Shown here piece after piece: positions 1 through 9,816 of a stretch of DNA of 64,000 nucleotides (position 1 is the first letter of the stretch; every line of letters begins with the position of its first letter). Made by a program: the position numbers and the translations under genes. This stretch comes from an uncultured Alphaproteobacteria bacterium (GTDB taxonomy: Bacteria; Pseudomonadota; Alphaproteobacteria; HIMB59). The stretch is taken from NCBI GenBank assembly GCA_902524245.1, contig CABZCN010000004.1:21238-85237 (forward strand), given 5' to 3'. Below the pieces are notes generated by a model. It was not told the DNA's origin. It was given only the letters and a program-made list of their open reading frames with translations, and made no database searches.

Positions 1-286
1 TTAATAAAAACTCCATTACACCTTTTCTACCTGCATTTACCTTTTCAGAATTGGTGATTATCGACATGCCCTCCATTAGAGGCATAGTGCAGGAAGATAC
101 TAATTTTGGAGCTTTTTCAATTTCTACTAAACACATTCTACAGTTACCAGCTATAGAGAGTTTGTCGTGATAGCAAAATCTTGGAATTTCTTCACCAGCG
201 ATTTCACAGGCTTGCATCACAGTCAGATTTTTATCTACCTGAATTTCTTTTTGATTAACTTTAATATTTATTAAATCGTCGCTCAT
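1..286 (-). CDS. nuoG: NADH-quinone oxidoreductase subunit G (NuoG), N-terminal part only
   Basis: This is the N-terminal 95 residues of the large iron-sulfur subunit of complex I, cut by the left edge of the window. The start [12 protein letters not shown] leads into the ferredoxin-like 2Fe-2S domain. Its cysteine pattern is visible in [20 protein letters not shown], followed by another cysteine in SSCTMP. The start codon overlaps the nuoF stop as ATGA, the usual sign of translational coupling in a nuo operon. The protein belongs to the peripheral arm that carries electrons from FMN towards quinone. The fold and gene order make the call firm; nothing can be said about the missing remainder. 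Confidence 0.93.
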   Translation of the reverse strand, partial: MSDDLINIKVNQKEIQVDKNLTVMQACEIAGEEIPRFCYHDKLSIAGNCRMCLVEIEKAPKLVSSCTMPLMEGMSIITNSEKVNAGRKGVMEFLL

Positions 287-1554
287 GAAGCTTTTAACTT
301 TTTATTATATTTACTTATTAACTCTGATTTAAAATTTTTAATGAGTCCTTGTATAGGCCAAGCTGCTGCATCTCCTAAAGCGCAGATAGTATGACCCTCT
401 ACTTGCTTTGTAACATTTTCTAAAAGCTCTATTTGTTCAGGAGATATCTCTCCTCTAACTAATCTCTGCATCATTCTATGCATCCAGCCTGTTCCTTCTC
501 TGCAAGGTGTACATTGACCACAACTTTCATGTTTGTAAAAGTGAGCAAACCTCTCAATTACCTCAGCAATATCATTATCCTTGTTAACAACAATCACTCC
601 AGCTGTACCCAAACCTGAGCCATTAGCTTTTAGATCATCAAAATTCATTAAAACTGACTCACAAATATTTTTTGGAAGCATTGGGGTACTAGAACCTCCT
701 GGTACTATCGCCTTTAAATTATCCCATCCTCCCTCAACTCCATCACAATGCTTTTCAACTAATTCTTTGAGTGGTATTCCCATTTCCTCTTCTATTGTGC
801 ATGGCTTATTAACGTTACCAGATATGCAAAAAATTTTTGTGCCTGTATTATTTTCAGCACCAATTGACTTAAACCAATCTGGGCCTCTTCTTAAAATAGT
901 TGGAACTACTGCAATTGACTCCACATTGTTAATAGTTGTCGGCATACCATACAAACCTACACCAGCAGGAAAAGGTGGTTTTAATCTTGGTTGTCCTTTT
1001 TTTCCTTCTAAACTCTCTAAAAGAGCTGTCTCTTCTCCACAAATGTAAGCTCCAGCACCTCTATGAACATAAAGATCAAAATCAAATCCGCTACCACAAG
1101 CGTTTTTTCCAATAAAGCCTCGATCATATGCCTCTTCAATTGCCTTTTCTAATTGGACATATTCGTAATGGTATTCGCCCCTTATGTATATGTAACATTT
1201 AGTGGCTTGAATTGCGTATGAAGCTATCAAGCACCCCTCTACAAGAGTATGCGGGTCATTTCTGATAATTTCTCTATCTTTGCAAGTACCAGGTTCTGAC
1301 TCATCAGCATTTACAACCAAATAATGCTGTTTACCAGTATTCTTTGGCATGAATGACCATTTAAGACCTGTAGAAAATCCAGCTCCACCTCTTCCTCTTA
1401 ACTGACTGGTTTTAACTAATTCGATTATATCATTTTGATCTTTAGATAAAATTTCTTTTGTGTTTGACCAGGAGCCTCTTTTTAAAGCTCCTTCTATGAA
1501 GGGTTCTTGAAAACCATGAAGGTTTTGAAAAACTTTATCTTTTTCATTAAGCAT
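283..1554 (-). CDS. nuoF: NADH-quinone oxidoreductase subunit F (NuoF), NADH/FMN-binding
   Basis: NuoF oxidises NADH and carries FMN and a 4Fe-4S cluster at the tip of complex I. The protein shows the glycine-rich nucleotide-binding stretch [15 protein letters not shown], the second [13 protein letters not shown] motif, and the C-terminal cluster motif [11 protein letters not shown] with a further cysteine in [11 protein letters not shown] take the start at 1554 ([14 protein letters not shown]) because family members begin just before a DxxFxNLxG motif, and GGAG lies about 11 bases upstream. This gives 423 residues and an 8-base overlap with nuoE. A start at 1593 with its own purine-rich leader would add 13 residues and overlap nuoE by 47 bases. 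Confidence 0.95.
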   Translation of the reverse strand: MLNEKDKVFQNLHGFQEPFIEGALKRGSWSNTKEILSKDQNDIIELVKTSQLRGRGGAGFSTGLKWSFMPKNTGKQHYLVVNADESEPGTCKDREIIRNDPHTLVEGCLIASYAIQATKCYIYIRGEYHYEYVQLEKAIEEAYDRGFIGKNACGSGFDFDLYVHRGAGAYICGEETALLESLEGKKGQPRLKPPFPAGVGLYGMPTTINNVESIAVVPTILRRGPDWFKSIGAENNTGTKIFCISGNVNKPCTIEEEMGIPLKELVEKHCDGVEGGWDNLKAIVPGGSSTPMLPKNICESVLMNFDDLKANGSGLGTAGVIVVNKDNDIAEVIERFAHFYKHESCGQCTPCREGTGWMHRMMQRLVRGEISPEQIELLENVTKQVEGHTICALGDAAAWPIQGLIKNFKSELISKYNKKLKAS

Positions 1555-2134
1555 TTTCTGAACTTCTCCTACCTTTTTGAGAACCAATGACATTTGGTTT
1601 TCCCTCTTTAATATTGTCTATAATTTTTTTTGTAGACTCTTCATCTAAATCCTCAAAGAAGTCATTATTAATTTGTATCATAGGTCCATTTGAGCAAGCA
1701 CCTAGACACTCTACTTCAACAACTGTAAATTTATTATCGTCACTGGTATCATTAATTTCACATTTTGTTTCTCTACAAATAGTTTTCGTAATCTTATTTG
1801 AACCTCTAAGCCAACAAGGAGAGGTTCTACAAATCTGAACAAGATTTTCTCCAACAGGTCTTGTATTATACATTGAATAAAATGAGGCTACTTCTGTGAC
1901 TCTTATTTTAGGCATATTTAAAGTTTCAGCGATTGTTTCTATACATTCGATACTTATCCAATTATTGTTTTGCTCTTGAGCCAAATAAAGAAGAGGCATA
2001 ACTGCACTTTGTTCTCTACCTTTTGGGTATTTAGAAATTATATTTTTAATTGATCTTAAGTTATCTTTTGACCAAGAGAATTTTTCGCCTGATCTAGAAA
2101 AATTATTAGATAAACCTGGATGATTACTACTCAT
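1547..2134 (-). CDS. nuoE: NADH-quinone oxidoreductase subunit E (NuoE), 2Fe-2S thioredoxin-like
   Basis: This 195-residue subunit of the NADH dehydrogenase module holds a 2Fe-2S cluster in a thioredoxin-like fold. The four ligand cysteines are visible as CRTSPC (with WLRG following) and [16 protein letters not shown]. The helical N-terminal region contains [13 protein letters not shown], a conserved family stretch. About 35 extra residues precede the first conserved block, which is common in alphaproteobacteria. The gene lies between nuoD (start overlaps the nuoD stop by 4 bases) and nuoF, in the standard nuoABCDEFG order. Confidence 0.95.
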   Translation of the reverse strand: MSSNHPGLSNNFSRSGEKFSWSKDNLRSIKNIISKYPKGREQSAVMPLLYLAQEQNNNWISIECIETIAETLNMPKIRVTEVASFYSMYNTRPVGENLVQICRTSPCWLRGSNKITKTICRETKCEINDTSDDNKFTVVEVECLGACSNGPMIQINNDFFEDLDEESTKKIIDNIKEGKPNVIGSQKGRRSSENA

Positions 2135-3306
2135 CTGTCTACTTCTCCAAATACTATATCTAGGCTTCCTAAAATTGATGGTACGTCAGCTAGTTGGTGG
2201 CCCTTTGATAAAAAATGTAATGCCTGTAAATGAACAAAGCCCGGTGCTCTCAGCTTGCATCGATATGGTTTGGAACTTCCATCTGAAACTAATACAACAC
2301 CAAATTCTCCTTTTGGTGCCTCTACGCTTTTGTATGTAATACCTTCAGGAACCCTATAACCCTCGGTAAATAATTTAAAATGATGAATAATAGCTTCCAT
2401 TGAATTTTTCATTTCTGATCTTTTAGGTGGAGTGATTTTATTATTCTCAACCATTACGGGTCCTTCTGGAATATTTTCAATACATTGTAAGATTATCTTT
2501 ACTGACTCTCTCATCTCTTCCATTCTCACCAAATATCTATCATAGGTGTCACCAGTTTTTCCAACAGGTATGTCGAAATCTAAATCCTCATAAACATCAT
2601 AAGGTTGAGATTTTCTTAAATCCCAAGCTACGCCACTAGCACGAAGAACAGGACCGCTGCAACTTAGTCTTATTGCATCATCCTTTTTTAAAATACCTAT
2701 ATCAACAGATCGTTGTTTGAATATTCTATTCTCAGTAAGTAATTCTTCAAGCGTATCTATAAATTTTGGAAAATTAGTAAAATACTTTTTCATTTTTTCT
2801 AGTAAATTCTCAGGCAAGTCTTGGTGAACTCCACCAGGACGAAAATAAGCTGCATGAAATCTGGCACCAGATACAGCTTCATGGAACTCCAACATTTTTT
2901 CTCTTTCTTCGAAAGCCCACAGCATTGGAGTAGCAGCACCTATATCCATTGCAAAAGCTGGAATATTTAATAAATGATTTAGTATCCTAGTGACTTCTGC
3001 AAACATAACTCTGATATATTGAGCTCGTTTAGGAGATTCAATATTTAATAAACTCTCAACAGCTAAAGCGAAGGCATGTTCTTGACACATTGGAGAAACA
3101 TAATCAAGACGATCAAAATATGGTATAGCTTGAGTATAAGTTTTTTGTTCAATTAATTTTTCAGTTCCTCTATGTAAAAGTCCAATGTGAGGTTCGGCTT
3201 TATTAACCACCTCCCCTTCTAATTGTACAAGTAATCTAAGAACTCCATGAGCAGCAGGATGTTGAGGTCCAAAATTAAGAGTTACAGGTTTAAAATTCTC
3301 TGACAT
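2131..3306 (-). CDS. nuoD: NADH-quinone oxidoreductase subunit D (NuoD), 49 kDa subunit
   Basis: NuoD is the 49 kDa subunit of the peripheral arm and forms the quinone site together with NuoB. The 391-residue protein has the hallmark N-terminal motif [16 protein letters not shown], then [14 protein letters not shown], the central [18 protein letters not shown] region, and a C-terminal end with [13 protein letters not shown]. Its length fits the family. The start shares one base with the nuoC stop, so the two genes are translationally coupled. A shared NiFe-hydrogenase ancestry can confuse naming, but the operon context excludes a hydrogenase. Confidence 0.97.
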   Translation of the reverse strand: MSENFKPVTLNFGPQHPAAHGVLRLLVQLEGEVVNKAEPHIGLLHRGTEKLIEQKTYTQAIPYFDRLDYVSPMCQEHAFALAVESLLNIESPKRAQYIRVMFAEVTRILNHLLNIPAFAMDIGAATPMLWAFEEREKMLEFHEAVSGARFHAAYFRPGGVHQDLPENLLEKMKKYFTNFPKFIDTLEELLTENRIFKQRSVDIGILKKDDAIRLSCSGPVLRASGVAWDLRKSQPYDVYEDLDFDIPVGKTGDTYDRYLVRMEEMRESVKIILQCIENIPEGPVMVENNKITPPKRSEMKNSMEAIIHHFKLFTEGYRVPEGITYKSVEAPKGEFGVVLVSDGSSKPYRCKLRAPGFVHLQALHFLSKGHQLADVPSILGSLDIVFGEVDR

Positions 3307-3902
3307 TACTTTTTTTCAAGCTCCTCTTTGATTGTTTCTTTCATTCCCTCCCAAGGACTTTCATTGTCAAAATCTCGAAACTCCTGTTTTAAAGTCACTG
3401 GTTCATAAACAACTTTTTTTAAGTTTTCATCGTAACGAACCTCTTCATAACCCGTCAGAGGAAAGTCTTTTCTGAGCGGATGTCCTTGAAAGTTATAGTC
3501 ATTCATTATTCTTTGAAGATTAGGATGGTTAACAAAGTTTATACCAAAAAGATCGTAACATTCTCTTTCAAACCAATCAGCGGACTCAAAAATTTGAGTT
3601 ATTGAATTGATATCTAAATTATCTTCGGAAATGTTAGTGAAAATAAATAATCTTTTATTAAATTTTAAACTTAGAAAAGAGTAGATAATAGTAAATCTTT
3701 CATTTGAATAACTTGATTTGGATAGCATATTATCAGTTACAGTAATATCAATTAACTGGTCATAGAGAAGATCTTCGTCTTCTTTTATTTTTTGTGTTAC
3801 TTCTAGTATGGAGTCTTTGTTCACTAAAATATTGTCTATTCCAGATTTTATTGGAAAATGGAATTTTCCGGTTGAATATTTCTGTAAAATATTTGGAGAC
3901 AA
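3306..3902 (-). CDS. nuoC: NADH-quinone oxidoreductase subunit C (NuoC), 30 kDa subunit
   Basis: NuoC is a peripheral-arm subunit without cofactors that stabilises the NuoB-NuoD interface. The 198-residue protein has the family signature [23 protein letters not shown] followed by [28 protein letters not shown]. It is a separate gene, not the NuoCD fusion seen in enterobacteria. It starts 5 bases after nuoB ends, and its stop overlaps the nuoD start. Confidence 0.95.
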   Translation of the reverse strand: MSPNILQKYSTGKFHFPIKSGIDNILVNKDSILEVTQKIKEDEDLLYDQLIDITVTDNMLSKSSYSNERFTIIYSFLSLKFNKRLFIFTNISEDNLDINSITQIFESADWFERECYDLFGINFVNHPNLQRIMNDYNFQGHPLRKDFPLTGYEEVRYDENLKKVVYEPVTLKQEFRDFDNESPWEGMKETIKEELEKK

Positions 3903-3907
3903 GAAGT

Positions 3908-4438
3908 TTACCTATAAATCTTCTTTTTCTTTTTAATTTTATCTTGAAGTTGCATAATGCCGTACAAAAGAGCTTCTGCGGTAGGTGGACATCCAGGAAC
4001 ATAAATATCTACAGGAACTATCCTATCACATCCTCGAACAACAGAGTAAGAGTAATGATAATATCCTCCTCCATTAGCACAAGAGCCCATAGAGATTACC
4101 CATCTTGGTTCAGGCATTTGATCGTAAACTTTTCTCAAAGCAGATGCCATTTTGTTTGTAAGAGTTCCAGCAACAATCATTACATCAGATTGTCTTGGCG
4201 AGCCTCTTGGAATTACACCTAGGCGATCTAGATCGTATCTACTCATATAGGAGTGCATCATCTCAACTCCACAACACGCTAAACCGAAAGTCATAGGCCA
4301 TAATGATCCTGATCTCGCCCAATTAATTAAATTTTCAAATGAAGCTGTTACAAATCCTTTTTTTTCAAATAGTTCATCAATATTTAATGATTTATCTTTT
4401 TCTAATACTACTCCCAATCTAGTGCTCCATTTTTCCAT
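3908..4438 (-). CDS. nuoB: NADH-quinone oxidoreductase subunit B (NuoB), N2 cluster subunit
   Basis: NuoB carries the terminal 4Fe-4S cluster N2 that reduces quinone. The adjacent cysteines are visible in [20 protein letters not shown], with further ligands in [15 protein letters not shown] and [15 protein letters not shown]. Its length of 176 residues is typical. The start overlaps the end of nuoA by 31 bases; the first residues ([16 protein letters not shown]) are poorly conserved in the family, so a slightly later start cannot be excluded. The C-terminus ends in a short lysine run. Confidence 0.96.
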   Translation of the reverse strand: MEKWSTRLGVVLEKDKSLNIDELFEKKGFVTASFENLINWARSGSLWPMTFGLACCGVEMMHSYMSRYDLDRLGVIPRGSPRQSDVMIVAGTLTNKMASALRKVYDQMPEPRWVISMGSCANGGGYYHYSYSVVRGCDRIVPVDIYVPGCPPTAEALLYGIMQLQDKIKKKKKIYR

Positions 4439-4767
4439 TCATATATAAATCCCACTGTGAGAATAAATAAAAAAAACATCATTGAATAAAAACCAAGAGC
4501 TCCGATATTGCTAAGACTCACAGCCCAAGGAAATAAAAACGCAATCTCTAAATCAAATATAATAAAAAGTATTGAAACTAAATAAAACTTAACGTCAAAT
4601 TTTGATCGAGCGTCGTCAAATGCCTCAAAACCACATTCATATGGGGATAGTTTTTCAGTATCAGGTGAGCTTGGTGATAATATTTTTGAGAGCAAATACA
4701 TAGCAATTGCCATTCCTGCTCCAATAACAATGAATATCAATATAAAAATATAATCTAGGTTATACAT
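4408..4767 (-). CDS. nuoA: NADH-quinone oxidoreductase subunit A (NuoA), membrane subunit
   Basis: NuoA is a small membrane-arm subunit with three transmembrane helices next to the quinone site. In the 119-residue protein they are visible at about residues 6-28, 60-82 and 87-110. The conserved loop [23 protein letters not shown] lies between the first two and contains the cysteine that changes exposure with enzyme state in this family. This is the first gene of the nuo operon, so the operon promoter should lie in the long AT-rich gap upstream (positions above 4767). Confidence 0.95.
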   Translation of the reverse strand: MYNLDYIFILIFIVIGAGMAIAMYLLSKILSPSSPDTEKLSPYECGFEAFDDARSKFDVKFYLVSILFIIFDLEIAFLFPWAVSLSNIGALGFYSMMFFLFILTVGFIYEWKNGALDWE

Positions 4768-5374
4768 AAAAAGTTTTGATTTTCCGTAACGAAGTACATT
4801 ATAAGAAACAATATGTATTTAGTGACGATAAAAATGACGCATTAGCCATACACATGAATTTATAAAATTTAAGTGTAATATATCTAATGTTAATAATATT
4901 CTTTGATAATTAGTAGCTCTTAATCTTATAAAATAGAAATGAGTGATAGTTTACATATTATTTTAAATAATAGGATTATGAAGAGTAGTAGTTAAAAAAA
5001 TCTTTAAACATTATGAACCGAAGTAAATTAAAACATCAATTTATTGATAAAACATTCTAATCTAAAACTGTAAAAACCATATTTAAAATTTGAAAAATTA
5101 TTTAAATATTTAAACCTTTGTAGTCTATTCAAAGGGTTGATTTTTTATAAAACTAATTAATCTTGTTTTATTGTGATTTTATTTTGAACAAACTCATAAT
5201 TTATGCTTTTAATAAGATCTGAAATCACCAAGAAACAACTTTTTAAACATATTCTAATAATTTTACTTCACTGAATATTATGAATATTTATGCAATAAGT
5301 AATCGTTTTGAAAAAAATTTTATCTATGGTAATTTGACTTTTATTAAATTGAATAATTTTTAAATAAAATTTTT
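4768..5374. other. Gene-free AT-rich gap of 607 bases between divergent nuoA and the HAD/nucleotidyltransferase gene
   Basis: This is the only stretch of more than 300 bases without a recognisable gene. It is extremely AT-rich and full of stop codons in every frame. I find no tRNA, strong hairpin or convincing small gene. It must hold the nuo promoter on the minus strand and a promoter for the gene starting at 5375 on the plus strand, but AT-richness prevents a reliable assignment. In a genome where most spacers are under 30 bases, its size is itself unusual. Confidence 0.6.
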
Positions 5375-6760
5375 ATGACTATTAAGGCAATTATATTTGA
5401 CTTAGATGGAGTTTTAATTGAGACTAAAGATTTACATTTTAATGCTTTAAACCAAGCTATATCTAAATTTGACTCTAATTATCGAATATCATATTCTGAT
5501 CACCTTAAAAAATTTGATGGCCTGAGTACAAATAAAAAATTACAAATCTTAATTGAGCAAGGTCTAAATCCATCACTTAAAGATAAAATTGAACTTGAAA
5601 AAAAAAAAATTACAGAAACTCTTTTAAAAAAACAAATTGAATTTGATCAAGATATATATAGCATTTTTGAATATTTCCATTCTAGATCTATAAAACTCTC
5701 TATAGCAACAAATTCTATAAAAAAAACACTCGACACAGCTATTAATGTTCTAAAACTTAGAAATTTTATATCATACTCTATTTCAAATGAAGAAATCACT
5801 AAGCCTAAACCTAGCTCAGAAATTTATCTAAAATCATTTATTAAACTAGGATTGGAACCTAAAGAAGTATTGATTATTGAAGACTCAAAGATAGGCCGTG
5901 AAGCTGCTTATAATTCTGGTGGTAATTGTTTAGAAGTTGAAAATTTTAAAAAAGATCTAACTATAGAAAGGATATCAAGGAAAATAATGTTTATAAATCA
6001 AAATATAAATACTTATAAATGGAAATCAGATAATTTAAATGTGCTTATACCTATGGCAGGTCATGGAAGTAGGTTCAAAGAAAAAGGATATGTATTTCCT
6101 AAACCACTTATTTCAATAAAAAATCAACCAATGATACAAACTGTAGTCGAAAATATTGCCATTGAAGCAAATTTTCATTTCATAATATTAAAAGAACATA
6201 ATCAAAAATATAATATAAAAAATGTGCTAAAATTATGCAGTGAAAATTGCAATATCATTGAACTTGATCATGTCACAGAGGGAGCTGCTTGCACATCTTT
6301 GTTAGCTGAAAAATTTTTAGATAATGATAAACCCTTGCTAATAGCAAACTCTGATCAGTTTATAAAATGGGATAGTTCTGAAACTATGTACTCTATCACA
6401 TCCTCCGATGTAGATGGCGCTATTTTAACTTTTAAATCCACTCATCCAAAATGGTCATACGCAAAAGTTGACAATAACAATAGGGTAATTGAAGTTGCTG
6501 AAAAGAACCCAATTTCAGATAATGCCACAGTAGGTATTTACTATTGGAAAAAAGGTTCAGACTATGTCAAGTATGCAAAAGAAATGATCAATAAAAATAT
6601 TAGAGTTAATGGTGAATTTTATATTTGTCCAGTTTACAATGAGGCTATTAAAGACAATAAAAAAATAGTTATAAAAGAAATTGATGAAATGTGGGGACTT
6701 GGGACACCAGAAGATTTAGAGGTATTTCTAAAACATATGTATCCCGATAAAAAAATTTAA
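5375..6760 (+). CDS. HAD-family phosphatase fused to a sugar nucleotidyltransferase-like domain
   Basis: This 461-residue protein has two enzyme domains. Residues 1-205 form a haloacid dehalogenase (HAD) hydrolase of the beta-phosphoglucomutase/phosphatase type, with the nucleophile motif FDLDG (Asp9, Asp11), the Ser/Thr motif ATNS near 111, and Lys plus acidic motifs KPKPSSEIY and IIEDSKIG. Residues from 222 on resemble nucleoside-diphosphate-sugar pyrophosphorylases: LIPMAGHGSRFKEKGY with KPL, then an ANSDQF motif that would bind metal and sugar phosphate. A sugar-phosphate or NDP-sugar role in surface polysaccharide synthesis is a fair inference, but the substrate is unknown. The gene stands alone between the long AT gap and two tRNA genes, as a lineage-variable insertion might. 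Confidence 0.75.
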   Translation: MTIKAIIFDLDGVLIETKDLHFNALNQAISKFDSNYRISYSDHLKKFDGLSTNKKLQILIEQGLNPSLKDKIELEKKKITETLLKKQIEFDQDIYSIFEYFHSRSIKLSIATNSIKKTLDTAINVLKLRNFISYSISNEEITKPKPSSEIYLKSFIKLGLEPKEVLIIEDSKIGREAAYNSGGNCLEVENFKKDLTIERISRKIMFINQNINTYKWKSDNLNVLIPMAGHGSRFKEKGYVFPKPLISIKNQPMIQTVVENIAIEANFHFIILKEHNQKYNIKNVLKLCSENCNIIELDHVTEGAACTSLLAEKFLDNDKPLLIANSDQFIKWDSSETMYSITSSDVDGAILTFKSTHPKWSYAKVDNNNRVIEVAEKNPISDNATVGIYYWKKGSDYVKYAKEMINKNIRVNGEFYICPVYNEAIKDNKKIVIKEIDEMWGLGTPEDLEVFLKHMYPDKKI

Positions 6761-6839
6761 TTAGTGCTATTGTGTAGAAATTATTAGCTACTAAAGTAGT
6801 TAGCGAGAAATAAGCATATGAAATAAGTTCTTAATTAAG

Positions 6840-6917
6840 TGGCGGGAGCGACGGGACTCGAACCCGCGACCTCCTGCGTGACAGGCAGGCGTTCTAACCA
6901 AACTGAACTACACCCCC
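6840..6917 (-). tRNA. tRNA-Asp (anticodon GTC)
   Basis: Read on the minus strand, the acceptor stem GGGGGTG pairs with CGCTCCC. The D arm has AGTTCAGTTTGGTT, the anticodon loop is CTGTCAC (GTC), the T loop is TTCGAGT, and CCA is encoded at the 3' end. All arms fold. Confidence 0.97.
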
Positions 6918-6930
6918 GACAAGTGTCGAA

Positions 6931-7006
6931 TGGTGGGCGATGACGGACTCGAACCGCCGACCCTCTCGGTGTAAACGAGATGCTCTACCAACTGAGCTAA
7001 TCGCCC
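6931..7006 (-). tRNA. tRNA-Val (anticodon TAC)
   Basis: The minus strand reads GGGCGATTAGCTCAGTTGG, with anticodon loop TTTACAC (TAC), T loop TTCGAGT and a 3' end of TCGCCCACCA with CCA encoded. It lies 13 bases upstream of the tRNA-Asp gene, so the two are probably transcribed together. Confidence 0.97.
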
Positions 7007-7023
7007 TATCTAATTTGCAAAAA

Positions 7024-7305
7024 TTAGACTGTGGACTTTATTAGTTCTTTAAGCTGTTTTCCAGCAAGAAATTTTGGCTTTTTTGATGCAGGAATTTGGA
7101 TTGACTCACCCGTTCTTGGGTTTCTTCCAGTTTTAGCTTTTGTATTAGCAACCTTAAAAGTTCCAAAACCAGCAATCTTAACATCCCCTCCTGCTTTCAA
7201 AGTAGATGTGATAATATCAAATAAACTTTCTACAGCCTTAGTTGCATCTGATTTTCCAACACCATTTTTAGTACTATATTCAGCAATGAGTTCATTTTTG
7301 TTCAT
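7024..7305 (-). CDS. hup: HU-family nucleoid DNA-binding protein
   Basis: This 93-residue protein is a histone-like HU/IHF-family dimer that bends DNA. It begins MNKNELIAEYSTKNGVGKSDATKAVES and carries the beta-arm signature GFGTFKVANTKAKTGRNPRT followed by GESIQIPASKKPKF. Length and motif fit HU better than IHF. A GAGG-type ribosome-binding site precedes the ATG (GGAGGTTCGGT on the minus strand). Its place just downstream of lon is the classic clpP-clpX-lon-hupB order. Confidence 0.95.
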   Translation of the reverse strand: MNKNELIAEYSTKNGVGKSDATKAVESLFDIITSTLKAGGDVKIAGFGTFKVANTKAKTGRNPRTGESIQIPASKKPKFLAGKQLKELIKSTV

Positions 7306-7375
7306 ACCGAACCTCCTTAGTGATTCTATTAGTTAATTGTAGTAAGAAAAAGGTAAGAAAATCAATAACAATATA

Positions 7376-9793
7376 CTAGTTAACGAATGTTTTTTCTTGA
7401 TTTTGCTGGTTTTTTGGCTTCATAGACTCTGTAACTAAGTGTCTCCAGTCCAATTTTTTGTTGATTTTACTAATTTTTCCATCAAGAGCTAAGTCCAACA
7501 CCTCTTTTGCGAACTCTACTTTTTTAATTATCAACTTGTTTTGTATGTCTTTTTGTATTTCAACTAGGTCCTTTTCATTTTCTTTTGGAATTATGACAGT
7601 TTTAATACCATACCTTATTGCGGCTAATAATTTTTCTTTTAATCCTCCAATTGGAAGAACTCTTCCTTTTAAAGTAATTTCACCAGTCATAGCAATATCT
7701 CTTTTAATTTTTATATCGGTAAGAGATGAAATTAATGAGGTGAAAATTGTAATACCAGCACTCGGGCCATCTTTAGGTATAGCTCCTTCAGGTACATGTA
7801 AATGAATATCTATTTTATCGAAAACCTTTGGATTTACTCCAAACTCAACTGAATTAGATTTAATATAACCTAAAGCAGCAGTGATAGATTCTTTCATCAC
7901 GTCGCCAAGTTTACCAGTGGCATTAATCATTCCCTTACCTGATGATAAATTAACCTCAATATTCAAAATATCTCCACCAACTTGGGTCCATGCAAGTCCG
8001 TTGGTGATACCCACTAAATTTTTCTTTTCTAAAACACTATCCTTGAATTTTTCTGGACCTAAAAAATTTTTTATAGCTTTATCATCAAAAACAAATGGTT
8101 TTTTTGACCTTGATTTATTTTTTTCTAATTGAAAAACAAGTTTTCTAAAAAGCTTATCAAAAACTTTTTCGAGCCCTCTGACGCCTGACTCTCTAGTGTA
8201 GTGTCTTACTATTTTAGTAATTGAGCTTTTATCAAGCTTAAATTCATTATTTTTTAAAATATTTTTATTCATTTTTCTTGGAATTAAATATTTTTTTGCA
8301 ATTTCAACTTTTTCTTTTTCTGTATAACCAGATACTTCAATGACCTCTAATCTGTCAAGAAGAGGACCAGGTATGTTGTAAGTATTACCTGTACATATAA
8401 ACATTACATTTGATAAGTCATAATCAACCTCAAGATAATGATCATTAAATTGATTATTTTGCTCGGGATCTAAAACTTCTAATAATGCAGAGGATGGATC
8501 TCCTCTCCAGTCACTACCCACTTTGTCAATTTCGTCTAGTAGAATAATGGGATTCGATGTTTTGGTTTTTTTCATAGCCTGAATAAATCGACCAGGCATT
8601 GAGCCAATATAAGTTCTTCTATGGCCTCTAATTTCAGCCTCATCCCTAATTCCACCAAGAGAAATCTTTGCAAATTCTCTGCCAGTAGCTCTCGCTATAG
8701 ATTTACCTAATGAAGTTTTACCCACACCAGGAGGTCCTACAAAACATAGTATTGTACCAGATGCTTTCTTTGATCTTTTTTTGACTGCTAAAAATTCAAG
8801 TATTCTCTCTTTTACTTTTTCGAGACCATAGTGGTCGTCATTTAATATTTTTTCAGAACCTTTTATGTCTATGACTTCTTTTGAGAATTTTTCCCAAGGT
8901 ATATCTAATATCCATTCTAGGTAATTGCGAATAACTGATGCTTCTGCAGACATTGGGCTCATAGATTTTAATTTTTTAAATTCATTTAAAGCTTTTTCTT
9001 TTGCCTCTTTTGATAGTTTTACCTCATTAATTTTTTTCTCTATTTCAGAATATTCGTTGGAACCATCTTCACCATCACCAAGTTCTTTCTGTATGGCTTT
9101 CATTTGTTCATTTAAGTAGTACTCTCTTTGAGTTTTTTCCATTTGTCTTTTTACTCTATTTTTTATTTTTTTCTCAAGTGCAGAAAAGTTAAGTTCTTTT
9201 GAAAAGAAATTCAGTAAGTTTTGAATTTTTTTATTAATATCAATAATTTCTAAATTTTTTTGTTTATCTTCAATTCCGATGTTTAAGTTGTAATAAATAT
9301 TATCAATGAACTGATATGGATCTTCGATATTTAAAAGCCCTTCAAGGATGTCATTATTATTTCCTATATTTTGTATATAATTTTGAAATTCATTTTTTAA
9401 TACTCTTAAAGAAGCTTTTAATTCAACTGAATTTTTTTTGTTAATTACTACTGTTTCAATTTTAGCTGTGAGGAAGTTGTTATTTGCCTTAACAGCAGAC
9501 TTTATCTTTACTATTTCTAAGCCTTCAGTAAGAACTTTATATGTATTGTCAGGTAACTTAAGAAACTGAATAATTTTTGATTTTACTCCGTAGGAATAAA
9601 CATCGTTAACTTGGGGATCATCAGTTGTTGGTTCTTTTTGCGTAAATAAATAAATAATCTTGTTATTATTATTCATGGCAAAATTAATTGCATCAATAGA
9701 TTTAGCTCGGCCAACAAACAAAGGTGAGGTTATAGAGGGATAAACAACTAAGTCCCTTAAAGGTAAAATAGGTCCAATGATTTGATTTTCCAT
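7376..9793 (-). CDS. lon: ATP-dependent Lon protease
   Basis: Lon is a cytoplasmic ring-shaped AAA+ serine protease that removes damaged and regulatory proteins. The 805-residue protein has an N-terminal substrate-binding domain (roughly 1-200), a coiled-coil region with MEKTQREYYLNEQMKAIQKEL, the Walker A GPPGVGKTS, Walker B IILLDEIDK, and the C-terminal protease domain with the catalytic serine in PKDGPSAGITIF and lysine further on. The length is normal. It follows clpX by 23 bases on the same strand. Confidence 0.97.
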   Translation of the reverse strand: MENQIIGPILPLRDLVVYPSITSPLFVGRAKSIDAINFAMNNNNKIIYLFTQKEPTTDDPQVNDVYSYGVKSKIIQFLKLPDNTYKVLTEGLEIVKIKSAVKANNNFLTAKIETVVINKKNSVELKASLRVLKNEFQNYIQNIGNNNDILEGLLNIEDPYQFIDNIYYNLNIGIEDKQKNLEIIDINKKIQNLLNFFSKELNFSALEKKIKNRVKRQMEKTQREYYLNEQMKAIQKELGDGEDGSNEYSEIEKKINEVKLSKEAKEKALNEFKKLKSMSPMSAEASVIRNYLEWILDIPWEKFSKEVIDIKGSEKILNDDHYGLEKVKERILEFLAVKKRSKKASGTILCFVGPPGVGKTSLGKSIARATGREFAKISLGGIRDEAEIRGHRRTYIGSMPGRFIQAMKKTKTSNPIILLDEIDKVGSDWRGDPSSALLEVLDPEQNNQFNDHYLEVDYDLSNVMFICTGNTYNIPGPLLDRLEVIEVSGYTEKEKVEIAKKYLIPRKMNKNILKNNEFKLDKSSITKIVRHYTRESGVRGLEKVFDKLFRKLVFQLEKNKSRSKKPFVFDDKAIKNFLGPEKFKDSVLEKKNLVGITNGLAWTQVGGDILNIEVNLSSGKGMINATGKLGDVMKESITAALGYIKSNSVEFGVNPKVFDKIDIHLHVPEGAIPKDGPSAGITIFTSLISSLTDIKIKRDIAMTGEITLKGRVLPIGGLKEKLLAAIRYGIKTVIIPKENEKDLVEIQKDIQNKLIIKKVEFAKEVLDLALDGKISKINKKLDWRHLVTESMKPKNQQNQEKTFVN

Positions 9794-9816
9794 ACTATTA
9801 AGATAGTGAGGAAATT

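Noticed and set aside
581..1048. 155-residue plus-strand frame
   Set aside because: Antisense to nuoF; low-complexity shadow without a ribosome-binding site.
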